A stretch of 64,000 nucleotides of DNA from Microbacterium tenebrionis (lineage in GTDB: Bacteria; Actinomycetota; Actinomycetes; Actinomycetales; Microbacteriaceae): the NCBI RefSeq assembly GCF_903645325.1, contig NZ_CAHJXQ010000001.1, forward strand, positions 310,001 through 374,000, read 5' to 3'. Shown piece by piece: positions 12,988 to 21,264 of this stretch. Positions within the stretch are counted from its first letter, which is position 1. Each line of letters begins with the position of its first letter. A program made the translations under genes and the position numbers. Below the pieces are notes generated by a model. That model did not search any database. It saw nothing but the letters and a program-made list of their open reading frames with translations, and was not told where the DNA came from.

Positions 12988-13036
12988 GCGACCCGCGATC
13001 TCGTTCCACAAACCCCACCAATCTAGGAGATACATC

Positions 13037-13420
13037 ATGGCGAAGCTCACCACTGAGCAGCTGCTCGAGCAGTTTGCAGACCTGACCCTCGTCGAGCTCA
13101 GCGAGTTCGTGAAGGCGTTCGAGGAGAAGTTCGACGTCACCGCTGCTGCCCCCGTCGCCGTTGCCGGCGCCGGCGCCGCAGGCGGCGACGCCGCTGCCGA
13201 GGAGGAGAAGGACTCGTTCGACGTCATCCTCGAGGCTGCCGGCGACAAGAAGATCCAGGTCATCAAGGCTGTCCGCGAGCTCACCTCGCTCGGCCTCGGC
13301 GAGGCCAAGGCCGTCGTCGACGGTGCTCCCAAGGCCGTCCTCGAGGGCGCCAACAAGGAGACCGCTGACAAGGCGAAGGAGGCCCTGGAGGCCGCCGGCG
13401 CCACGGTTACCCTCAAGTAA
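13037..13420 (+). CDS. rplL: 50S ribosomal protein L7/L12
   Basis: A protein of 127 residues, the normal size. It has an N-terminal dimerisation helix ([20 protein letters not shown]), an Ala/Gly-rich hinge (about residues 35-52) and the C-terminal factor-binding domain with [20 protein letters not shown]. It recruits translational GTPases to the ribosome. TAGGAGA precedes the ATG. It is the last gene of the operon and is followed at once by a strong terminator. Confidence 0.98.
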   Translation: MAKLTTEQLLEQFADLTLVELSEFVKAFEEKFDVTAAAPVAVAGAGAAGGDAAAEEEKDSFDVILEAAGDKKIQVIKAVRELTSLGLGEAKAVVDGAPKAVLEGANKETADKAKEALEAAGATVTLK

Positions 13421-13437
13421 TCGCGTTTTCGCGCAGC

Positions 13438-13471
13438 ACGAAGGCCCCGGGGCATGCCCCGGGGCCTTCGT
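13438..13471 (+). terminator. rplJL terminator
   Basis: Perfect 34 bp palindrome: ACGAAGGCCCCGGGG, a CATG centre and its complement. It is very GC-rich and lacks a U-tract. Confidence 0.85.
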
Positions 13472-13521
13472 CGTCCCAGCACTCGGGTTCAGATGGTTGC
13501 GTTGTCGTGACCTTCCAATGG

Positions 13522-13550
13522 TTGTGGGAGCGCTCTCGGGGGAATAGGTT
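13522..13550 (+). promoter_or_regulatory. Sugar-transporter promoter with overlapping LacI-type operator
   Basis: TTGTGG (13522-13527), 17 bp spacer, TAGGTT (13545-13550). The palindromic GGGAGCGCTCTC (13526-13537), with a central CG as in LacI/CcpA-family operators, covers the end of the -35 and the spacer, so a bound repressor would block polymerase. Confidence 0.65.
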
Positions 13551-13615
13551 GGCAGCAGGTGGTCATCGCTGACCCCAGCGCAGGAAGATCTCCTGCGTCA
13601 CTCTAGGAGGCACTC

Positions 13616-14944
13616 ATGAGTCAGTCCAAGCGGCGCGTCCTGCTCGCGTCCCTTGCAATTCCGACGGTTCTGGGGCTCACGCTCGTTGGCTGCGCCGAGG
13701 GCGGGTCCGGCGACGGCGGCGGTGACGCCACGAACAAGACCGTCCGCATCTCCGGAGGCATCACGGGAACAGAGGCCGACGACCTCAACGCGTCGTTCGA
13801 CAAGTTCACCGAGGATACCGGCATCAAGGTGCAGTACACCGGTGACAAGAGCTTCGAGGGCAACATCGTCACCAAGGTGACCGGTGGCGACGCGCCCGAC
13901 ATCGCCATCGTCCCCCAGCCCGGCCTGCTCAAGACTCTCGTCGACACCGGCAAGGTGCTGGCGGCACCCGAGGCAGTCGAGTCCGCCGTCGACGAGAACT
14001 GGTCCGCGGACTGGAAGAACTACGGCACGTTCGACGACACGTTCTACGCAGCGCCGATGCTCGCCAACCTCAAGGGCTACGTCTGGTACTCGCCGACGAA
14101 GTTCGCGGAGTGGGGTGTGGAGGTTCCGGAGACCTGGGACGACATGATCGCTCTCACCGACACCATCAAGGAGAAGTCCGGCGAAGCGCCGTGGTGCGCC
14201 GGATTCGCCTCCGGCGATGCCTCCGGGTGGCCGGGAACCGACTGGATCGAGGACCTCGTCCTGCGCCAGTCCGGCCCCGACGTGTACGACGACTGGGTGG
14301 CCGGCGACGTGAAGTTCACCGACCCCGAGATCGCCGACGCCTTCGAGGCCGTCGGCTCCATCCTGAAGAACCCGGACTACGTCAACGCGGGCTTCGGCGA
14401 CGTCAAGAGCATCAACTCCACCGCGTTCGCCGATGTCGCGGCCAAGGTCGCCGACGGCACCTGTGCTCTGACGCACCAGGCATCGTTCCTGTCGGCGAAC
14501 TTCCTCGACGTGAAGAACGCCGATGGAGAGACGCCGACCGTTGCTCCCGACGGCGATGTCTACGCGTTCATCATGCCCGGTGAGACGGCAGGGGAACTGC
14601 AGGTCGAGGGCGGCGGCGAGTTCGTCGCCGGCTTCTCGGACGATGAGGCGACCCAGAAGGTGCTGGAGTTCATGGCGTCTCCCGAGTTCGCTGATGCCCG
14701 TGTCGAGCTCGGCGGTGTGATCTCGGCCAACAAGAACGCCGACGCGAGCCTGGCATCGAGCGAGTTCCTGCAGGAGGCCATGGCGATCATGCAGGATGAC
14801 TCGACGGTCTTCCGCTTCGACGCATCCGACCTCATGCCGTCCACGGTCGGCTCTGGCTCGTTCTGGAAGGGCATGGTCGACTGGATCGACGGCAAGGACA
14901 CCACCCAGGTGCTCTCCGACATCCAGGCTGGTTACGAGAACTAG
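13616..14944 (+). CDS. Alpha-glucoside-type ABC transporter, substrate-binding lipoprotein
   Basis: A family-1 extracellular sugar-binding protein of 442 residues with lipobox LVGC (Cys26). Segments such as VWYSPTKFAEWG, PETWDDM and SGWPGTDWIEDLVLR match the alpha-glucoside (AglE) group, which suggests maltose, trehalose, sucrose or related disaccharides. TAGGAGG (13604-13610) precedes ATG 13616. The leader carries two small hairpins (13561-13574 and 13579-13597). It is the first gene of a three-gene operon without an ATPase; actinobacterial sugar importers commonly share a separate MsiK ATPase. Confidence 0.88.
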   Translation: MSQSKRRVLLASLAIPTVLGLTLVGCAEGGSGDGGGDATNKTVRISGGITGTEADDLNASFDKFTEDTGIKVQYTGDKSFEGNIVTKVTGGDAPDIAIVPQPGLLKTLVDTGKVLAAPEAVESAVDENWSADWKNYGTFDDTFYAAPMLANLKGYVWYSPTKFAEWGVEVPETWDDMIALTDTIKEKSGEAPWCAGFASGDASGWPGTDWIEDLVLRQSGPDVYDDWVAGDVKFTDPEIADAFEAVGSILKNPDYVNAGFGDVKSINSTAFADVAAKVADGTCALTHQASFLSANFLDVKNADGETPTVAPDGDVYAFIMPGETAGELQVEGGGEFVAGFSDDEATQKVLEFMASPEFADARVELGGVISANKNADASLASSEFLQEAMAIMQDDSTVFRFDASDLMPSTVGSGSFWKGMVDWIDGKDTTQVLSDIQAGYEN

Positions 14945-14967
14945 CAGTGCCTATTCTCGAGATGTGA

Positions 14968-15008
14968 CGGTTCGCGGGACCGGGCTTCCAGCTCGGTCCC
15001 GCGAACCG
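14968..15008 (+). terminator. Intercistronic hairpin between binding-protein and permease genes
   Basis: Perfect 15 bp stem (CGGTTCGCGGGACCG and its complement) with an 11 nt loop. Such hairpins often terminate part of the transcripts, or protect the upstream mRNA 3' end, so that binding protein exceeds permease. Confidence 0.7.
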
Positions 15009-15042
15009 CTCGAGCCCAGAGCCGTACTCATAAGGAGTGTCC

Positions 15043-16398
15043 ATGTCGCACACTGCCGCCGACGAGGCGCCTGTCGCGGAAACGCACGCGACGAACGAGG
15101 TGTCCGCGAGACTGCACGGCACCGACGCTCGGGGGCGCAGGATCACGCGCGTCGTCGTGATAGCAGCGTTCGTCCTCATCGCAGCACTGGTCTTCCTCCT
15201 GCTCATCAGCCAGCCGGTTGAGGACCCGCAGCGCATCACGATCGGCTTCTCGCTCAACAGTCTGTTCGTCTGGATGGGCGGGCTGCATCCGCTGGTGCAG
15301 ATCCCCGTCGTTCTCGTGCTGTTCGGCGTCGCCGTGGCGGTCCTGCTCGTGCTCATCGAGTACGCACCCCGGCCCGGCCGCGGCTATTTCGTCATGCGCC
15401 TGGTCGCCTGCCTGGCCATTCCCGCACTGGCGTTCCTGCTACTGCGCCCGTACTCCAACGCCGTGCTGTACGTCGTCGCGATCGCGCTGCTCGCCGGTGG
15501 CCTGCTGTTCTTCGCCGACTACCGCTCCCGTCAGGGAGCCGGGTACCTTTTCCAGCTGATCCTGTTCATGGCGCCGGCCACGATCATGCTGCTGATCGGG
15601 CTCATCTACCCGGCGATCTCGACGTTCGTCAAATCGTTCTTCGACAAGAGCGGCGCGAACTTCGTCGGCCTCGACAACTACTTCTGGGTGTTCACCAACC
15701 CCACCGGAACGGCGTCGGTCATCAACACACTCATCTGGGCGCTGCTGGCCCCGACTATCGCTGTAGGCATCGGCCTGGCCTACGCGGTGTTCATCGACCG
15801 GGCGCGCGGCGAGAAACTGCTGAAGGTGCTCGTGTTCATGCCCGTCGCGATCTCGTTCGTCGGCGCCGGCATCATCTGGAAGTTCATGTACGACTACCGC
15901 CAGGGCGACCAGCTGGGCCTGCTCAACGCGATCGTGACGATGTTCGGAGGCGATCCTGTCAACTGGCTTGCCGTGAAGCCGATCATCAACACGCTCATGC
16001 TGCTCGTGGTGTTCATCTGGACCCAGACCGGGTTCGCCATGGTGATCCTGTCCGCGGCCATCAAGGCCGTGCCGGCGGAGCAGATGGAGGCGGCCGAACT
16101 CGACGGCACGAACGCCTGGCAGCGGTTCACGAACGTCACGGTCCCCGGCATCCGCTCCTCGCTGATCGTCGTACTCACCACGATCACGATCGCATCCTTG
16201 AAGGTGTACGACATCGTCGCCGTGATGACCGGCGGCCGTGACGACACAACCGTCCTCGGCTTCGAGATGGTGAACCAGCAGCAGCGCTTCCAGAGCTACG
16301 GGCACTCCTCGGCGCTCGCCGTCGTGCTGTTCATCTTCGTGCTGCCGCTGATCATCTACAACGCCCGATCCATGCGCAAGCAGAGGGAGATCCGCTGA
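15043..16398 (+). CDS. Alpha-glucoside-type ABC transporter, permease 1
   Basis: A MalF-type permease of 451 residues. It is longer than usual (about 300) because some four extra N-terminal hydrophobic segments precede the transport domain, as in AglF/MalF proteins. The EAA loop reads EQMEAAELDGTNAWQRF near residue 347. The start is taken as ATG 15043 because AAGGAG lies 5 nt upstream; an in-frame GTG at 15037 overlaps that site. The stop overlaps the next start (TGATG). Confidence 0.9.
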   Translation: MSHTAADEAPVAETHATNEVSARLHGTDARGRRITRVVVIAAFVLIAALVFLLLISQPVEDPQRITIGFSLNSLFVWMGGLHPLVQIPVVLVLFGVAVAVLLVLIEYAPRPGRGYFVMRLVACLAIPALAFLLLRPYSNAVLYVVAIALLAGGLLFFADYRSRQGAGYLFQLILFMAPATIMLLIGLIYPAISTFVKSFFDKSGANFVGLDNYFWVFTNPTGTASVINTLIWALLAPTIAVGIGLAYAVFIDRARGEKLLKVLVFMPVAISFVGAGIIWKFMYDYRQGDQLGLLNAIVTMFGGDPVNWLAVKPIINTLMLLVVFIWTQTGFAMVILSAAIKAVPAEQMEAAELDGTNAWQRFTNVTVPGIRSSLIVVLTTITIASLKVYDIVAVMTGGRDDTTVLGFEMVNQQQRFQSYGHSSALAVVLFIFVLPLIIYNARSMRKQREIR

Positions 16399-17366
16399 TG
16401 AGTGCCACGCAAGCCGTCGTCACGGATACGCGCACCAAGCGGCAGGTCGCACGCGACACGCGCCGCAACGAGGCGATCGCGCACAAGAAGCTCACCTCGA
16501 AGGGCGCCACCCTCGCCGCCGCGATCATCGCGATCTTCTGGACGATTCCTACCTTCGGACTCCTGGTCACCTCGTTCCGACCCGGCGCCGACACGCAGTC
16601 GACCGGATGGTGGACAGTCTTCACCGACCCGGAGTTCACCTTCGAGAACTACATCGAGGCGCTGAATGCCGGAGGCACGTCGACGACGCTGGCATCCGCA
16701 TTCGTGAACTCGCTCGCGATCACGATCCCGGCAACGGTCTTCCCGATCGTCATGGCCGCGCTCGCGGCCTACGCCTTCGCGTGGATCGATTTCAAGGGAC
16801 GGAGCATGCTCTTCGTCTTCGTGTTCGCCCTGCAGATCGTGCCGCTGCAGATGGCGCTGGTCCCGCTGCTCAGCCTGTTCTCGGACGGACTCACCGTCGG
16901 CGATGTGATGATCTTCCCCGGGTTCGGGCTGAACGATGTCAGCTACAGCTTCGCGCGGGTGTGGATCGCGCATGCCATCTTCGCGCTGCCGTTGGCGACA
17001 TTCATGCTGCACAACTTCATCGCCGAGATCCCCGGCGAGATCGTCGAAGCCGCTCGTGTGGACGGCGCCGGCCACGGACAGGTGTTCTTCCGGATCGTCC
17101 TGCCGCTGGCCATGCCCGCCATCGCATCCTTCGGCATCTTCCAGTTCCTGTGGGTGTGGAACGACCTGCTCGTGGCGACGATCTTCGCCTCGCCGGGTGC
17201 CCTGCCCATCACCCAGGCGCTGAACTCGTTGTCGGGGACATGGGGGAACAGGTGGTTCCTGCAGTCGGCGGGAACATTCATCTCGATCATCGTGCCGCTG
17301 ATCGTGTTCTTCGCCCTGCAGCGCTTCTTCGTACGCGGTCTGATGGCTGGCGCGACGAAGGGGTAA
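16398..17366 (+). CDS. Alpha-glucoside-type ABC transporter, permease 2
   Basis: A MalG-type permease of 322 residues with about six membrane segments. Its EAA loop, GEIVEAARVDGAGHGQVFFR, is near residue 215. It pairs with permease 1 to form the import channel. The ATG overlaps the stop of the upstream gene by one base, so the genes are translationally coupled. No ABC ATPase gene follows: the operon ends and cystathionine beta-synthase begins 41 nt later from its own promoter. Confidence 0.92.
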   Translation: MSATQAVVTDTRTKRQVARDTRRNEAIAHKKLTSKGATLAAAIIAIFWTIPTFGLLVTSFRPGADTQSTGWWTVFTDPEFTFENYIEALNAGGTSTTLASAFVNSLAITIPATVFPIVMAALAAYAFAWIDFKGRSMLFVFVFALQIVPLQMALVPLLSLFSDGLTVGDVMIFPGFGLNDVSYSFARVWIAHAIFALPLATFMLHNFIAEIPGEIVEAARVDGAGHGQVFFRIVLPLAMPAIASFGIFQFLWVWNDLLVATIFASPGALPITQALNSLSGTWGNRWFLQSAGTFISIIVPLIVFFALQRFFVRGLMAGATKG

Positions 17367-17394
17367 CAGGAGCCCGCACCGGCACGTCGCCGTC

Positions 17395-17400
17395 TACGCT
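17395..17400 (+). promoter_or_regulatory. Leaderless -10 element for cystathionine beta-synthase
   Basis: TACGCT, 7 nt before ATG 17408. Confidence 0.55.
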
Positions 17401-17407
17401 GGGGCAC

Positions 17408-18796
17408 ATGCAGTACGCCGAGCACATCGCCGACCTCGTCGGCAACACCCCTCTCGTGAAGCTGCAGCACGTCACAGAGGGTGTGGAGTGCACGGTGCTG
17501 GTCAAGCTCGAGTACCTCAACCCCGGCGGATCCGCCAAGGACCGCATCGCGCGACGCATCATCGATGCGGCCGAGGAGTCCGGCGACCTGAAGCCCGGCG
17601 GCACGATCGTCGAGCCGACCAGCGGCAACACCGGCGTGGGCCTTGCTCTGGTCGCCCAGCAGCGCGGTTACAAGTGCGTGTTCGTCCTACCCGACAAGGT
17701 GGGCGAGGACAAGATCGACGTGCTGCGGGCGTACGGCGCAGAGATCGTCATGACGCCGACGTCGGTGCCCGCCGACAGCCCCGAATCGTACTACAGCGTC
17801 AGCGATCGGCTCGCGGCGGAGATCCCCGGCGCGTTCAAGCCGAACCAGTACGAGAACCCGAACGGGCCCCGGAGCCACTACGAGACGACCGGACCCGAGA
17901 TCTGGCGCGACACCGACGGCCGCATCACCCACTTCGTCGCGGGCGTCGGGACGGGCGGCACGATCACCGGAACGGGGCGCTATCTGCGCGACGTGTCGGA
18001 CGACCGGGTGCGCATCGTCGGCGTCGATCCCGAGGGAAGCGTGTACTCAGGCGGCACCGGGCGCCCGTACCTCGTCGAAGGCGTGGGCGAGGACATCTGG
18101 CCCGGGGCATACGACGCGACGGTTCCGCACGAGATCGTCGCGGTGGACGACGCCGAGTCGTTCGCGATGACGCGCCGGCTCGCGCGCGAGGAGGGGATCC
18201 TCGTCGGCGGATCCAGCGGCATGGCCGTCGCCGGCGCGCTGCGGGTGGCCAAGGACCTCCCCGCGGATGCGGTCATGGTCGTGCTGCTGCCGGACGGCGG
18301 CCGCGGGTATCTGTCGAAGATCTTCAACGACTCGTGGATGCGCTCGTACGGCTTCGCCGACGTCTCCGAGGGCGAGACTGTCTCCGAGGTCCTCGAGATG
18401 CGTCGGTCGGCGCGGCAGTCCCAGGGCGTCGGCGGTATCCCCGATCTGGTTCACGTGCACCCCAGCGAGACCGTGCACGACGCGATCGCCACGATGACCG
18501 AGTTCGCCGTCTCGCAGCTGGTCGTGCTCAGTGCCGAACCGCCCGTGATGATGGGCGAGGTCGTCGGCACGGTCGACGAGCGCGGCCTTCTGGACCTGCT
18601 GTTCCGCGGTGACGCGAAGCCCACCGACGCGGTGGGCGCGCACGTCGGTTCGCCGCTGCCCCTCATCGGCATCCACGCGACCGTCGAGCAGGCGCGGACC
18701 GCGCTGGCCGAAGCGGACGCGCTGCTGGTGACCGTCGACGGGCGCCCGCACACCGTGCTCACCCGGCAGGACCTCGTCGGCTACCTCGCGCGCTGA
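17408..18796 (+). CDS. cbs: Cystathionine beta-synthase with C-terminal CBS-domain pair
   Basis: A PLP enzyme of 462 residues that condenses serine and homocysteine to cystathionine, the first step of reverse transsulfuration. The PLP lysine is in GSAKDR (K44), the phosphate-binding loop is GVGTGGTITG, and TSGNTG binds substrate. Residues of about 345-462 form a pair of CBS domains, the usual regulatory region. A cysteine synthase would lack these domains, and the name CBS is also supported by the adjacent metB. The frame extends far upstream, but ATG 17408 follows TACGCT by 7 nt and gives the family N-terminus. Confidence 0.93.
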   Translation: MQYAEHIADLVGNTPLVKLQHVTEGVECTVLVKLEYLNPGGSAKDRIARRIIDAAEESGDLKPGGTIVEPTSGNTGVGLALVAQQRGYKCVFVLPDKVGEDKIDVLRAYGAEIVMTPTSVPADSPESYYSVSDRLAAEIPGAFKPNQYENPNGPRSHYETTGPEIWRDTDGRITHFVAGVGTGGTITGTGRYLRDVSDDRVRIVGVDPEGSVYSGGTGRPYLVEGVGEDIWPGAYDATVPHEIVAVDDAESFAMTRRLAREEGILVGGSSGMAVAGALRVAKDLPADAVMVVLLPDGGRGYLSKIFNDSWMRSYGFADVSEGETVSEVLEMRRSARQSQGVGGIPDLVHVHPSETVHDAIATMTEFAVSQLVVLSAEPPVMMGEVVGTVDERGLLDLLFRGDAKPTDAVGAHVGSPLPLIGIHATVEQARTALAEADALLVTVDGRPHTVLTRQDLVGYLAR

Positions 18797-18836
18797 CGCG
18801 AACCGTAACGCAGCAGCCGGGATCCGGGGCCGGACG

Positions 18837-18842
18837 TAGGCT
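18837..18842 (+). promoter_or_regulatory. Leaderless -10 element for metB
   Basis: TAGGCT, 6 nt before ATG 18849. Confidence 0.6.
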
Positions 18843-18848
18843 GAAGGC

Positions 18849-20003
18849 ATGTCCGATCACGCCTTCGCCACCCGCGCCATCCATGCCGGTCAGGAACCCG
18901 ACCCGGTCACCGGAGCGATCATCCCGCCCATCTACCAGTCGTCCACGCACGTGCAGGATGGCATCGGCGGATTCCGCGGCGGCTACGAGTACAACCGGGC
19001 GGGAAACCCCACGCGCACCTCGCTCGAGACACAGCTCGCAGCGCTCGAGGGCGGCGTCAGGGCGCTGTCGTTCTCCTCGGGCCTCGCGGCCGAGGACGCG
19101 CTGCTGCGGGGCATCCTGCGCCCCGGCGACCACGTCGTGCTCGGCAACGACGTCTACGGCGGAACGTACCGCTTGCTGACCAAGGTGCACGCGGCATGGG
19201 GCATCGACTCGACGATCGTCGAGCTCGGCGATGCCGACGCCCTGCGCGGAGCGCTGCGCCCCGAGACGAAGATCGTCTGGATCGAGACGCCCAGCAACCC
19301 GCTGCTGAAGGTCGTCGACATCGCGAAGACGGTCGAGATCGCCCACGCCGCTGGCGTCCTCGTCGTCGTCGACAACACGTTCGCGTCGCCGGCCCTGCAG
19401 AACCCGCTCGCCCTCGGCGCGGACTTCGTCGTGCACTCGACCACGAAGTATCTCGGCGGGCACTCCGACGTTCTCGGCGGGGCGGTGATCTTCGGCGACG
19501 ACCGGTTCGTCGATCCGGTGAAGTTCCAGCAGTTCGCCGTGGGCGCCGTCTCCGCGCCGCTCGACGGCTGGCTGACGACCCGCGGCATCAAGACCCTCGC
19601 CGTGCGCATGCGTCAGCACAGCGCCAACGCGCAGGCCATCGCCGAATGGGCGGCGGCTCGGCCGGAGTTCGAGACCGTGTACTACCCGGGTCTCGCCTCC
19701 CACCCCGGTCACGAGATCGCCGCGTCGCAGATGAGCGGTTTCGGCGGGATGCTCTCTCTCGCACTGGCTGCAGGGCCGCAGGCCGCTCGTGCCTTCGCCG
19801 AGTCGACCGAGCTGTTCCAGCTCGCGGAGTCGCTCGGCGGCGTCGAGTCGCTGATCGGCTACCCGCCGGACATGACGCACGCGTCCGTGCGGGGCACGGA
19901 GCTCGCCGTCCCCGAGAACGTCGTGCGTCTGTCGGTCGGGATCGAGGACATCGCGGATCTGATCGCCGATCTCGAGCAGGGTCTCGATCGCCCCACACGC
20001 TGA
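18849..20003 (+). CDS. metB: Cystathionine gamma-synthase/lyase
   Basis: A Cys/Met-metabolism PLP enzyme of 384 residues with the PLP lysine in HSTTKYLGGHSD (K200) and the tyrosine/arginine PLP-phosphate contacts YEYNRAGNPTR (46-56). The family includes cystathionine gamma-synthase and gamma-lyase, and sequence inspection alone does not separate them. The CBS gene 52 nt upstream favours a role in homocysteine-to-cysteine conversion. It probably has its own leaderless promoter (TAGGCT, 6 nt before ATG). Confidence 0.92.
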   Translation: MSDHAFATRAIHAGQEPDPVTGAIIPPIYQSSTHVQDGIGGFRGGYEYNRAGNPTRTSLETQLAALEGGVRALSFSSGLAAEDALLRGILRPGDHVVLGNDVYGGTYRLLTKVHAAWGIDSTIVELGDADALRGALRPETKIVWIETPSNPLLKVVDIAKTVEIAHAAGVLVVVDNTFASPALQNPLALGADFVVHSTTKYLGGHSDVLGGAVIFGDDRFVDPVKFQQFAVGAVSAPLDGWLTTRGIKTLAVRMRQHSANAQAIAEWAAARPEFETVYYPGLASHPGHEIAASQMSGFGGMLSLALAAGPQAARAFAESTELFQLAESLGGVESLIGYPPDMTHASVRGTELAVPENVVRLSVGIEDIADLIADLEQGLDRPTR

Positions 20004-20034
20004 GCGGCGTCCCCCGCGTGCGCCCGGTATCGGG

Positions 20035-20040
20035 CACAAT
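20035..20040 (+). promoter_or_regulatory. Weak leaderless -10 candidate for the PAP2 gene
   Basis: CACAAT, 6 nt before ATG 20047. The first base deviates from the consensus. Confidence 0.35.
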
Positions 20041-20046
20041 GGCGGG

Positions 20047-20688
20047 ATGATGCGTCCGGTTCTGCTGTGGTGGGGGAGCGGCGCGCTCCTCGTCGCTATC
20101 GTGCTCGGGGTCGTGGTGACCTGGGGCGGCGTCGGAGCCACGGCCGTGGATGTGGCGTGGAACACGCTGATGGGTCAGATCCGCACCCCGGTCCTCCTCG
20201 ACATCGCGCACGCGCTCGACCGCATCGGCGGAGGGTGGGTCGCGACGTACCTGATCCCGCTCGTGGTCATCGCGGCTCTGCTGCTCGCTCGACGATGGCG
20301 GGCCGCCGTGTTCGCCGCAGCGACGATGCTGATCAGTGTGGCTGTGGTGCAACTGCTCAAGAGCGTGTTCGGGCGCGCCCGGCCCGAGGACATGCTTGTC
20401 CTGTCGGACTACGGTTCATTCCCGAGCGGGCATACGGCGAACGCCGCGACGCTCGCGACGCTCGCCGTCGTGTTGTTCCCGCGGTTGTGGGTGCTCATCG
20501 TCGCCGTCATGTGGGCGCTCGCGATGGCACTTTCGCGCACCCTCGTCTCCGTGCACTGGCTCAGCGATACGCTCGGCGGAATGCTGGTGGGTGCCGGCGT
20601 CGTGCTGCTGCTGGGCGGATTCGCGCTGACGTGGGCGCGCTCGCGCGGACGCGAGCCCGACCTGCCGGGGCGGGAGCCGCCGCGGTGA
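20047..20688 (+). CDS. PAP2-family membrane phosphatase
   Basis: A protein of 213 residues with about six hydrophobic segments and the three phosphatase motifs: K-S-V-F-G-R-A-R-P (105-113), PSGH (126-129) and SRTLVSVHWLSD (163-174). These enzymes dephosphorylate lipid phosphates such as undecaprenyl diphosphate or phosphatidic acid on the outer face of the membrane. ATG 20047 or the next codon, ATG 20050, could start it. The stop overlaps the following GNAT gene by 3 nt (GTGA). Confidence 0.9.
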   Translation: MMRPVLLWWGSGALLVAIVLGVVVTWGGVGATAVDVAWNTLMGQIRTPVLLDIAHALDRIGGGWVATYLIPLVVIAALLLARRWRAAVFAAATMLISVAVVQLLKSVFGRARPEDMLVLSDYGSFPSGHTANAATLATLAVVLFPRLWVLIVAVMWALAMALSRTLVSVHWLSDTLGGMLVGAGVVLLLGGFALTWARSRGREPDLPGREPPR

Positions 20689-21047
20689 CGATCCTCCGCC
20701 CCTATCGTTCCGAGGACCGCGAGGAGGAGCGGATCACCGAACTCGCTTACGTGCGCGGAGTCGGGCCGGAGCCGTACGCCGCCGAGTATCCCGCGCACCT
20801 GCACATCGATCTGCTGCCGGAGGCGCCGGGGCAGGGGGCGGGGCGCCGCCTCATCCAGACGCTGTTCACCGAACTGCGTCGCCGCGGCGTGCCGGGCCTG
20901 CACCTGGGCATGGACCCGGCGAACACCTCAGCCGCGGCGTTCTATGAGCGTCTCGGGATGCAGCGACTGCCTGGCGCGGACGGTTCGCTGGTCTACGGCA
21001 TCCGGCTCGCTGCGCTCGTACCGACCCGAATCCGCAGCACTGGATAA
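20685..21047 (+). CDS. Short GNAT-family N-acetyltransferase
   Basis: A protein of 120 residues that starts at a GTG overlapping the PAP2 stop codon (GTGA), so translation is coupled. It has the acetyl-CoA-binding region PGQGAGRRLI (about residues 47-56) and the C-terminal AAAFYERLGM motif. At 120 residues it lacks part of the N-terminal half of a typical 150-180 residue GNAT domain. The first beta strands are short, but a long in-frame upstream extension runs antiparallel to PAP2 coding logic and was rejected. The substrate cannot be predicted. Confidence 0.75.
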   Translation: MTILRPYRSEDREEERITELAYVRGVGPEPYAAEYPAHLHIDLLPEAPGQGAGRRLIQTLFTELRRRGVPGLHLGMDPANTSAAAFYERLGMQRLPGADGSLVYGIRLAALVPTRIRSTG

Positions 21048-21088
21048 ATGAATGAAGGGCCCCCGCTGCGCGGACGCCCTTCATTCAT
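21048..21088. terminator. Bidirectional terminator between the GNAT gene and tRNA-Ser
   Basis: Perfect 13 bp stem ATGAATGAAGGGC (21048-21060) with GCCCTTCATTCAT (21076-21088). It serves the plus-strand GNAT gene and the convergent tRNA. Confidence 0.8.
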
Positions 21089-21089
21089 C

Positions 21090-21177
21090 TGGCGGTGACG
21101 GCGGGATTCGAACCCGCGGTTGCTTGCACAACACACGCTTTCCAAGCGTGCTCCTTCGGCCGCTCGGACACGTCACC
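21090..21177 (-). tRNA. tRNA-Ser (anticodon GGA)
   Basis: A class II tRNA of 88 nt including an encoded CCA. The acceptor stem is GGTGACG/CGTCACC, the anticodon loop CTTGGAAAG gives anticodon GGA, there is a long variable arm, and the T-arm contains GGTTCGAATCC. Confidence 0.95.
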
Positions 21178-21252
21178 AGGGAACAACCTGAACAGTCTAG
21201 CCGATCGCGTCGGGCACCCGTGACGCTCCCAGGCTCGCGCGGGACGCCCGGA

Positions 21253-21258
21253 TAGGCT
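21253..21258 (+). promoter_or_regulatory. Leaderless -10 element for the LCP gene
   Basis: TAGGCT, 6 nt before ATG 21265. Confidence 0.6.
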
Positions 21259-21264
21259 GACCGC

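Noticed and set aside
16607..17407. N-terminal extension of cystathionine beta-synthase through permease 2
   Set aside because: The extension is in a shadow frame of the permease; the enzyme's family N-terminus and a leaderless start lie at 17408.
17367..17407. SAM-type riboswitch before cystathionine beta-synthase and metB
   Set aside because: Gaps of 41 and 52 nt with -10 elements 6-7 nt from the starts leave no leader RNA.
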